From assembly GCA_015486505.1 (NCBI GenBank), contig WFRP01000031.1:1-12522 (forward strand): DNA of 12,522 bases, read 5' to 3'. The translations under genes were made by a program, and so were the position numbers. Below the pieces are notes generated by a model. It made no database searches, was not told the origin of the DNA, and was given only the letters and a program-made list of their open reading frames with translations. Below are positions 1 to 6,113 of the stretch, piece after piece. How positions within the stretch are numbered: position 1 is the first letter of the stretch; each line of letters starts with the position of its first letter. Source of the stretch: Pseudomonadota bacterium. Lineage in GTDB: Bacteria; Desulfobacterota; Anaeroferrophillalia; Anaeroferrophillales; Tharpellaceae.

Positions 1-1176
1 ACGGTTCCGGAAGAGGTTGAACTTAAATTTACCGACGACAACCTTGAAGAGATTGATTTTGACGAAACCCCGGATCTGGTGGTGATGTCGGTAATGCTCA
101 CCTGCCAGTTGCCCCGGGCGTTCACGATTGCCGACCATTTCCGGGCCCGGAAAATTCCGGTAATCTTCGGCGGCATTGCGACCATGCTTCATGCTGAAGA
201 GGTGAAAGAGCACGCGGATTCGGTTTTCTTAGGCGAATCCGAGGGCCGCTACGCTGAAGTTATTGCCGATTTTAAGAATGGCAAACTGAAACCGGTTTAC
301 GACTACCTTAACAATCACCCGGATATCAATCTGGTCGGCCCGGCCCGGCGGGAGATCTTGAACCGGGAACTCTACAATTATCGCGGGGTGCAGATGCTGG
401 ATCTGGTCCACGCTTCGCGCGGCTGCAAATTCAACTGTTTTCCCTGCAGCACGGCCTACCTCGGCGGCCGCAAATTCCGGCCGCGGCCGGTGGCCCGGGT
501 GATTGAGGAGATGGAGCAGATCCCCAACAACCGCCTTTTTATCGTCGATAACTCCTTGGCCCAGGATCGGGACTGGCTGATCGAACTCTTTACCGCGATG
601 AAACCGTTGAAAAAAAAGTGGGTTTCCCACCCGATTTTGGATGATGAAGAGGTGGTCAGACTGGCAGCTGCAGCCGGCTGCTGGTATGTTTATCAGGCGA
701 TCATCGACACCTCGCCGGTAATTGCCGGACGCATTAAACGCTTAAAAGAACACGGAATCGGGGTTGAGGGCACCATTTTATTAGGCACTGACGATCAGGA
801 CGAAACCTATATTAAAAATCTGGTCGATTTTCTCCTCGGCATCAATCTTGATATCGCCGAGTTTACGATTCTGACCCCGTTTCCGCACACGCCGCTGCGG
901 GCGCAACTGGAAAAAGAGCAGCGCATTTTAAATAATAACTGGATTGAATATACCACCGACAAGGTTGTCTTTCAGCCTAAACAGATGACCCCGGACAAAC
1001 TGCAGGAACTTTTCCACTACGCCTGGGATTCGTTTTACGCTGACGGCGGTTATCAGATTAAAATGGGGGCGCTGTTTCAAAATGTGATCGCCCGGGAGAT
1101 CGCCGACGGCACTTACCGGCGTTACAACCCGAAAAAATCGCGCAAATTCAAACGCGTCAAACCGGCGGCGCTATGA
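1..1176 (+). CDS. B12-binding domain radical SAM protein (5'-truncated by window edge)
   Basis: The frame is open from base 1, so the gene starts left of the window; 391 codons are visible. The visible N-terminal part looks like the second half of a cobalamin-binding Rossmann domain (PDLVVMSVML, then IPVIFGGIATMLHAEEV and a GESEG turn). It is followed by a radical SAM core with a CxxxCxxC iron-sulfur motif, with Cys codons at 424, 436 and 445 (RGCKFNCFPCS). The C-terminal stretch (VVFQPKQMTP and a following helix) resembles the tail of B12-radical SAM proteins carrying a DUF4070-like region. Such enzymes use SAM and a 4Fe-4S cluster, often with methylcobalamin, for methylation or other radical chemistry on unactivated carbons. 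The substrate cannot be read from the sequence. The stop overlaps the next gene by 4 bp (ATGA), indicating translational coupling with a second enzyme of the same class. An internal GTG at 79 lies inside the cobalamin-binding fold and is not a credible start. Confidence 0.88.
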   Translation, partial: TVPEEVELKFTDDNLEEIDFDETPDLVVMSVMLTCQLPRAFTIADHFRARKIPVIFGGIATMLHAEEVKEHADSVFLGESEGRYAEVIADFKNGKLKPVYDYLNNHPDINLVGPARREILNRELYNYRGVQMLDLVHASRGCKFNCFPCSTAYLGGRKFRPRPVARVIEEMEQIPNNRLFIVDNSLAQDRDWLIELFTAMKPLKKKWVSHPILDDEEVVRLAAAAGCWYVYQAIIDTSPVIAGRIKRLKEHGIGVEGTILLGTDDQDETYIKNLVDFLLGINLDIAEFTILTPFPHTPLRAQLEKEQRILNNNWIEYTTDKVVFQPKQMTPDKLQELFHYAWDSFYADGGYQIKMGALFQNVIAREIADGTYRRYNPKKSRKFKRVKPAAL

Positions 1177-2516
1177 GTCGGGTACTCCTGATTTCAACCA
1201 ACCGGGCGACGACACCCTATGTTGTCTATCCTCTGGGGATGGCGGTTATCGCCGGAGCTTTAACCGAAACCGGACACCGGGTTGAACAACTTGATCTGCT
1301 GGCCGGCGCCGCCGCTAAAGAGCGGCTGCCGCGGCTTATCAAAGAGTTTAAGCCCGAATTCATCTGTATATCGCTGCGCAATATCGATAATGTCGATTCG
1401 CTCAGCGGTGAAGCCGGCTGGTTTCTTGAGCAATCCAGAAGCACGGTTACTGAAATCCGGGCCCTGACCCAAGCCCCGCTGATTATCGGGGGCCCGGCTT
1501 TTTCCCTGATGCCGGAAGCGATTCTTGACTACCTCGGGGCGGATTACGGGGTTATCGGTGAAGGTGAAGCCGCCCTGCCGCAATTACTTGATGATATTGC
1601 CGCCGGAAGGCCGCCGCAAACCATCGTCAAAGGCAAAACCCCGCTTGCGGGAGAAAAGTTCGCAACCCCGCGATTTCAGCCGGAGCTTTTAGATTTTTAC
1701 CAAAGCCGCAGCGGCATCGCCAATCTTCAGACCAAACGCGGCTGTCCGCACCGCTGCGGCTACTGCACCTATCCGCAGTTGGAAGGCCATACTTTCCGCC
1801 GCCGCCCGGCCGCCGCGGTGGCCGACGACATCGAACATCTGATTAAAACCTATGCCATCGAGACCCTCTTTTTTGTCGATTCGGTTTTCAACGATGATCA
1901 GGGACACCATCTTGAAATCGCTGAAGAGATTTTGCGCCGTTCGCTGAAAATCAGATGGAGCGCTTTTTTCCGGCCGGCCGGTTTAAGCGTAAACGATTTG
2001 CAGCTTATGCAACGCTCCGGCCTGTTCGCGGTCGAATCCGGCAGCGACGCCCTCACCGATACGACCCTCAAAGGACTCGGCAAGGGTTTTAAACTTGACG
2101 ATATTTTCACAACTCACAATATCTGCCAAAAGCTCAAACTGCCGATTGCCCACTATCTAATCTTCGGCGGCCCGAATGAAACCCCGGAGACATTAGATGA
2201 GGGGATTAAAAATCTCGACCGGCTTGATAACGGTGTAATTTTTCTCTTCTCCGGCCTCAGAATTCTGCCCGGCACCCGGCTCGAAAAAACGGCCCTGAAA
2301 GAAGGTGTTTTAAAAGCCGAAACCTCTCTTTTACGGCCAATATACTACTTTTCCCCGGACATTGATTCCGAGTTGATGAACCGGGAGCTGCTTTACGCCT
2401 GCAAGGGCCGCCGCCAACGCCTTTTCCCGCCGGAAGAAGCCTTAAAACGTCTGCAGATTATGCAGCGTTTCGGTTTTAAAGGCCTGCTCTGGGATCAATT
2501 ACTGCAGCAATCCTGA
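1173..2516 (+). CDS. B12-binding/radical SAM protein, lipid-biosynthesis-type
   Basis: A 447-residue, full-length class B radical SAM protein. Residues 1-150 form a cobalamin-binding-like domain (VLLISTNRATTPYVVYPLG, ISLRNIDNVDS, LIIGGPAFS, GVIGEGEAALPQL). The radical SAM core follows, with CxxxCxxC cysteines at 191, 195 and 198 (RGCPHRCGYC). The N-terminal phrases ISTNR..PLG and ISLRNID match my recollection of the family annotated 'lipid biosynthesis B12-binding/radical SAM protein', found in fatty-acid-like clusters; I could not check this by search. A classical DxHxxG cobalamin base-on motif is not visible, which is common in this class. The ATG lies within the preceding stop region (4 bp overlap), so both proteins are probably made from one message. 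The exact substrate is unknown; lipid chemistry is inference from family resemblance. Confidence 0.88.
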   Translation: MSRVLLISTNRATTPYVVYPLGMAVIAGALTETGHRVEQLDLLAGAAAKERLPRLIKEFKPEFICISLRNIDNVDSLSGEAGWFLEQSRSTVTEIRALTQAPLIIGGPAFSLMPEAILDYLGADYGVIGEGEAALPQLLDDIAAGRPPQTIVKGKTPLAGEKFATPRFQPELLDFYQSRSGIANLQTKRGCPHRCGYCTYPQLEGHTFRRRPAAAVADDIEHLIKTYAIETLFFVDSVFNDDQGHHLEIAEEILRRSLKIRWSAFFRPAGLSVNDLQLMQRSGLFAVESGSDALTDTTLKGLGKGFKLDDIFTTHNICQKLKLPIAHYLIFGGPNETPETLDEGIKNLDRLDNGVIFLFSGLRILPGTRLEKTALKEGVLKAETSLLRPIYYFSPDIDSELMNRELLYACKGRRQRLFPPEEALKRLQIMQRFGFKGLLWDQLLQQS

Positions 2517-2556
2517 CCCCGGCCCTTAAAGCAAACCTTTATTGTCGGTTTTCCCC

Positions 2557-2586
2557 TTGACAGATAATAAAACAAAATGTTACGAG
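2557..2586 (+). promoter_or_regulatory. Putative sigma70-type promoter for the SBP-LetAB-TolC operon
   Basis: A perfect TTGACA -35 box lies at 2557-2562. After an 18 bp spacer comes TACGAG at 2581-2586, preceded by TG at 2578-2579, which gives an extended -10 (TGnTACGAG). The -10 hexamer matches TATAAT at only three of six positions. It sits in the only sizeable gap before the long operon that begins at 2646, the right place for its promoter. No operator-like palindrome was recognised around it. Confidence 0.45.
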
Positions 2587-2633
2587 TAAGAGCGATTGCA
2601 ACTTCCTAACCCTCAAAGCGAACCGATAATTTT

Positions 2634-2640
2634 AAGGAGA
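2634..2640 (+). promoter_or_regulatory. Shine-Dalgarno site of the solute-binding lipoprotein gene
   Basis: AAGGAGA ends 5 nt before the ATG at 2646. It is the strongest ribosome binding site in the window and fixes the start of this gene. Confidence 0.7.
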
Positions 2641-2645
2641 ACTTC

Positions 2646-3479
2646 ATGAAATTCTTTAAAACCATGGCCCTGCTGTTAATTATTCCACTGACTCTTGTCG
2701 CCTGTAACGGTCTTGACAGCAAAAAAGATCTTGCCGCCTCACCGACGCTTGAACGTATCCTCAGCCGGGGCGAGTTGATTGTCGGTACCGCCGCTTCAAT
2801 GCCGCCACTTAATATGACAACCAAAGACGGTGAAATAATCGGCATTGAGCCGGATATTGCAACTTTTATCGCCGGCGGCATGGGGGTCAAACTGACCCTT
2901 AAACCGATGGCTTTTCACGAGCTTCTGCCCGCGCTTGAGGCCGGTGAGATTGACATGGTAATGTCAAATATGACGATCACCGGCAAGCGTAATCTTAAAG
3001 TCGCTTTCGTCGGCCCCTATTTTATCTCCGGCAAATCAATTCTCACCAAGGATATCGCTTTCGCCACGATCGAGCACGGCTCAGACCTCAACAAACCTGA
3101 AGTCTCTCTCGCCGCGCTTAAAGGCTCAACCAGCCAGCAGGTCGTTGAAACCCTGCTGCCCAAAGCGAAACTGATAACGACCGACACCTACGATGAAGCC
3201 GTAAAACTGGTTATTGAGCGCAAGGTCAACGCTCTGGTCGCCGATTACCCGATCTGTCTGATCTCGACCTTTCGCTACCCGGAAGAAGAACTTTCAACCA
3301 TGCTCAAACCTTTCACGTTTGAACCGATCGGCATTGCCGTCCCGGCCAATGACCCGCTCCTGGTCAACTGGCTGAATAATTTCCTGATCTCATTCAAAGG
3401 CAGTGGTGAGCTCAAAAGAGTTACCGACTACTGGCTTAACAATGACGAATGGGTTAAACGTCTGCCTGATATTAATTAA
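2646..3479 (+). CDS. Family 3 solute-binding lipoprotein (amino-acid-type, SBP_bac_3)
   Basis: A 277-residue periplasmic ligand-binding protein. The signal peptide ends in a lipobox (LVAC) with the lipidated Cys at position 20 and Asn at +2. The mature part opens with LERILSRGELIVGTAASMPP, followed by GIEPDIATFIAGGMG and GEIDMVMSNMTITGKR. These are the typical strand-helix elements of amino-acid-type ABC binding proteins, and Arg in the TGKR segment sits where ligand carboxylate-binding Arg usually lies. Length is normal for the family. No permease or ATPase gene is in the window, so it may serve a transporter encoded elsewhere or act as a sensor or ligand carrier for the neighbouring envelope system. 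It is probably the first gene of the operon: a promoter-like element lies upstream and only 12 nt separate it from the hydrolase gene. Ligand identity is not readable; a polar amino acid is the default family guess. Confidence 0.85.
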   Translation: MKFFKTMALLLIIPLTLVACNGLDSKKDLAASPTLERILSRGELIVGTAASMPPLNMTTKDGEIIGIEPDIATFIAGGMGVKLTLKPMAFHELLPALEAGEIDMVMSNMTITGKRNLKVAFVGPYFISGKSILTKDIAFATIEHGSDLNKPEVSLAALKGSTSQQVVETLLPKAKLITTDTYDEAVKLVIERKVNALVADYPICLISTFRYPEEELSTMLKPFTFEPIGIAVPANDPLLVNWLNNFLISFKGSGELKRVTDYWLNNDEWVKRLPDIN

Positions 3480-3491
3480 AGGGATAGATTT

Positions 3492-4808
3492 ATGAATCCT
3501 GGAGAAACAAGTAACAGAATTGCCGTTGTTACCAACGATGCGCGAAGATTATCAATCTGGATTCTGTTACTGTTTCTCCTGTTTACGGCCGGGGGCTGTT
3601 CTTTCAGCCGACTGGAAAAGGATCTTGAAAACCAGAACAATATGGTGATAATCGGCGGTGAAGTCAGCTCTGAAACGGCGACGGCGGCGCCGATTATCAT
3701 CTATTTGCTGACCAATGACCCGCTCCAGCCCCGGGTTGTCAACTATAAAGTCTTAAAAAAACCGGGCCGTTTCACTTTTCTTGCCGTCCCCGGCACCTAT
3801 CGCGTTTTTGCCTACGTAGACCATAACCACGACCGCCGGCACCAGGATAACGAAAGAACCGGCAGTTCCGGACTGATTCCCGCCACCCAACCCGGCACCA
3901 GGATAAATAACCTGTCAATCATGCTGCCGAAGCAGGTCAACCGCAACCTGGTACACGAACTGGATCGGATCAAAAACAAAGTCAAAATCGATCTGGTTAA
4001 TTACAAACTCCATACCGGCGAAATCACCACGCTTGCCGCCCCGTACTTCGCCAAAGAATTCGTGAGTATGGGGCTCTGGGAGCCGCTTAAATTTGTCGAA
4101 GAAGTTCCTTTCGGCATCTTCTTTATGGAGGAATACAGCCCCGCTAAAATTCCCGTACTCTTTGTCCACGGAGTCAGTGGTTCTCCCCGCTGTTTCAGCA
4201 GAATAATTGAAAATCTTGACCGGGAACATTTTCAGCCCTGGCTTGTCTATTATCCCTCGGGGGTCAAGATTGAAACGGTCGCCGAATACATTTTCCACCA
4301 GCTCAACGAACTTGATGTCCGCTATGACTACAACAAACTAGAGATTATAGCTCACAGCATGGGCGGACTTGTCTGCCGCTGCCTTGTAAATCAAATCAGC
4401 CGGGGAGAAAACGACTTTCAGGTTGAACGGATGATCACCATTTCCACACCATTTGCCGGACACAAGGCCGCCGCCCTGGGGCTCAAATACGCTCCGGCGG
4501 TAATCCCGGTCTGGAATGACGTTGCCCCCGGCAGTGATTTCCTCAACCAACTTTTTCAAAAACCATTGCCGGAAAATCTTTCCCATTACCTGCTTTTCAG
4601 TTTTGAAGGCAGCAGCCGTTTTACCGGCGACAACAATAATGACGGAGTTGTAACCATTGCCAGCGAACTCCGGCCCGAGGCTCAGGAAGAAGCGGTTTTA
4701 ATTCGCGGTTTTCCTGAAAACCACACCAGCATTCTCAAAAGTCAATCAGTTATCACTTTAATCAATCAGATTTTAAACCACAAGCTTAAAAACGGCCGCA
4801 GATGGTAG
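3492..4808 (+). CDS. Alpha/beta-hydrolase (lipase/esterase-like) lipoprotein
   Basis: A 438-residue predicted lipoprotein. A long n-region (about 20 residues) precedes a hydrophobic helix ending in the lipobox AGGC (Cys36). Residues about 50-140 form a beta-rich module with the acidic loop DHNHDRRHQDNE. This resembles DUF2141 or carboxypeptidase-regulatory-like domains and possibly binds a cation. The alpha/beta-hydrolase domain starts near residue 220 with VPVLFVHGVSGSP (oxyanion-region His226). The nucleophile elbow is AHSMGG (Ser289), the likely acid is Asp384 in NNDGVV (Asp380 is an alternative), and the base is His411 in PENHTS, so the catalytic set appears intact. Family knowledge points to ester hydrolysis of acyl lipids or similar, acting at the periplasmic face of a membrane. 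AAAGGGA at the end of the previous gene serves as ribosome binding site. The 3' end overlaps the first letA-like gene by 7 bp, tying the enzyme to the lipid-transport genes. Substrate (phospholipid, acyl ester or other) is inference. Confidence 0.85.
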   Translation: MNPGETSNRIAVVTNDARRLSIWILLLFLLFTAGGCSFSRLEKDLENQNNMVIIGGEVSSETATAAPIIIYLLTNDPLQPRVVNYKVLKKPGRFTFLAVPGTYRVFAYVDHNHDRRHQDNERTGSSGLIPATQPGTRINNLSIMLPKQVNRNLVHELDRIKNKVKIDLVNYKLHTGEITTLAAPYFAKEFVSMGLWEPLKFVEEVPFGIFFMEEYSPAKIPVLFVHGVSGSPRCFSRIIENLDREHFQPWLVYYPSGVKIETVAEYIFHQLNELDVRYDYNKLEIIAHSMGGLVCRCLVNQISRGENDFQVERMITISTPFAGHKAAALGLKYAPAVIPVWNDVAPGSDFLNQLFQKPLPENLSHYLLFSFEGSSRFTGDNNNDGVVTIASELRPEAQEEAVLIRGFPENHTSILKSQSVITLINQILNHKLKNGRRW

Positions 4809-5455
4809 CCAACATCGCAAATCCTGATCCCGAACCGGAGCTTGACTTAAATCAGTTAATGGCCTGCCCGGGCTGTGATCTGCTCCTCAAAAAAGTAGCG
4901 CCGGCCCCCGGTGAGAGAATCTACTGTCCGCGTTGTGATGAGGTTCTCCATACTTCCAAAAAAAATACGGTTGATAACAGCCTGGCTCTGAGCCTGACCG
5001 GGCTTCTGCTCTTTCCTTTCGCGATCTTTCTGCCGATTATGACCCTGGATACAATGGGCCTGAAAAATACCGGGACAATTTTCGACGGGGTCATCTCAAC
5101 CTGGAATTCCGGTTACTTCTTTGTCGCCCTGATTCTGGCTCTGACCAGTATCATCTTCCCCTTAATCAAACTTCTGCTCCTGGCCTATATCAGCCTGAAC
5201 CTTAAATTCAGTCGCGTTCCCCGCCACCTGCCGGCCCTGCTGCGAGCCTATATTCATCTTGATGAATGGGGTATGCTCGAGGTTTTTATGATCGGTATTC
5301 TGGTGACAATCATTAAAATGCACCATATGGCCAACATCCACTATGACATTGGATTTTTCTGTTTTATCGCGCTTATGGCCGCCGCCTTAGGCTCATCCAT
5401 AACCCTCGACAAAGAGGAATTCTGGGTTGAGATTGAAAAGGGGAAGAAGTTTTAG
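4802..5455 (+). CDS. letA: Half-length paraquat-inducible protein A (PqiA/LetA) family membrane protein, first copy
   Basis: A 217-residue inner-membrane protein. The N-terminus carries a zinc ribbon with two CxxC pairs (Cys22/Cys25 and Cys42/Cys45). Four hydrophobic helices follow at about 57-79, 102-128, 157-172 and 184-203. The IFLPIMTLDTMG segment after helix 1 and the LLLLAYISL helix fit the PqiA domain. E. coli PqiA and LetA are single proteins of over 400 residues with two such modules; here each module is its own gene. LetA works with the MCE protein LetB in lipid movement across the envelope and is thought to feed lipid into or receive it from the LetB tube. The ATG lies 7 bp inside the hydrolase gene, and the second copy begins 2 nt after the stop. 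The symbol letA is chosen over pqiA because the partner downstream has seven MCE domains. Confidence 0.88.
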   Translation: MVANIANPDPEPELDLNQLMACPGCDLLLKKVAPAPGERIYCPRCDEVLHTSKKNTVDNSLALSLTGLLLFPFAIFLPIMTLDTMGLKNTGTIFDGVISTWNSGYFFVALILALTSIIFPLIKLLLLAYISLNLKFSRVPRHLPALLRAYIHLDEWGMLEVFMIGILVTIIKMHHMANIHYDIGFFCFIALMAAALGSSITLDKEEFWVEIEKGKKF

Positions 5456-5457
5456 AG

Positions 5458-6108
5458 ATGTCTGCCTTAAACGCAACAATGACCGCCCGTGACGCGCGCC
5501 TGGCCCTCTGCCATGACTGTCGCAAACTGGTTCCCATTCCCCCGGAAACCGGGGCCGGGTTCTGCCCGCGTTGCGGCAGCAGCCTGCATTTCCGCAAACC
5601 TGAAAGTCTCAACCGGACCTGGGCTCTGGTACTTACGGCTTTAGTCCTCTCTTTCCCCGCCAATATCCTGCCGATTATGAAGGTCAGTTTTCTCGGAAAT
5701 TCCAGCTCTTCGACCATTATGGACGGGATTATCTACTTTTTTCAGGAAGGTTCCTACGGTATCGGCCTGGTGATTTTAACCGCCAGCATCCTGGTGCCCT
5801 GTTTCAAAATTATCTGTATGCTCCTGATTCTGCTCTCAATCCATTTTCGCTGGCAGTCGTGGCTGCATCACAAAGCTATTTTATTTCGCATCATTGAATT
5901 CATCGGCCGCTGGTCAATGCTTGATATTTTTGTAATCTCGCTTTTGCAGGTTCTGGTAAATTTCACCAATATAACTACGATCAGTGCCGACTCGGCCGCT
6001 CCCTATTTTGCCGGAGTCGTTTTAAGCACTATGTTTGCGGCTATAACTTTTGATCCCCGACTGCTCTGGGACGCCGGGATATCAACCCGGCCACAACAAT
6101 CAAGGTGA
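5458..6108 (+). CDS. letA: Half-length paraquat-inducible protein A (PqiA/LetA) family membrane protein, second copy
   Basis: A 216-residue paralogue of the preceding protein and probably the counterpart of the C-terminal half of E. coli LetA. A zinc ribbon is formed by Cys18/Cys21 and Cys36/Cys39 (LCHDCRK, FCPRCGS). Four membrane helices follow (TWALVLTALVLSFPANILP; YGIGLVILTASILVPCFK and onward; MLDIFVISLLQVLVNF; PYFAGVVLSTMFAAITF). The MLDIFVISLL helix is characteristic of the family. Both zinc ribbons are intact, so neither copy looks degenerate. The two proteins probably form a heterodimer replacing the fused two-module form. The gene starts 2 nt after its neighbour and ends inside the ribosome binding site of the MCE gene, an arrangement that supports a fixed ratio of the subunits. 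Confidence 0.87.
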   Translation: MSALNATMTARDARLALCHDCRKLVPIPPETGAGFCPRCGSSLHFRKPESLNRTWALVLTALVLSFPANILPIMKVSFLGNSSSSTIMDGIIYFFQEGSYGIGLVILTASILVPCFKIICMLLILLSIHFRWQSWLHHKAILFRIIEFIGRWSMLDIFVISLLQVLVNFTNITTISADSAAPYFAGVVLSTMFAAITFDPRLLWDAGISTRPQQSR

Positions 6109-6109
6109 T
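6103..6109 (+). promoter_or_regulatory. Shine-Dalgarno site deciding the start of the MCE gene
   Basis: AGGTGAT is complementary to the 16S rRNA 3' end over its whole length and stands 4 nt before the ATG at 6114. A GTG at 6105 lies inside this site and is therefore unlikely to be the start. Confidence 0.65.
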
Positions 6110-6113
6110 ATAT

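Noticed and set aside
229..630. Minus-strand open frame of 133 codons inside the first radical SAM gene
   Set aside because: It lies wholly antisense to a clear conserved gene and shows no recognisable domain; such frames arise from the codon usage of the real gene. The same applies to other antisense frames, for example 9812-10372 and 3915-4298.
2533..2551. Possible terminator hairpin (AAACC paired with GGTTT) after the second radical SAM gene
   Set aside because: The stem is only five base pairs, mostly A-T, with a nine-base loop and no T-run; not convincing as an intrinsic terminator.
3492..4808. Considered whether the hydrolase could be a PqiC-like lipoprotein partner of the MCE protein
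   Set aside because: PqiC is a small (about 190 residue) lipoprotein without a GxSxG elbow; this protein has a full hydrolase domain and catalytic residues.
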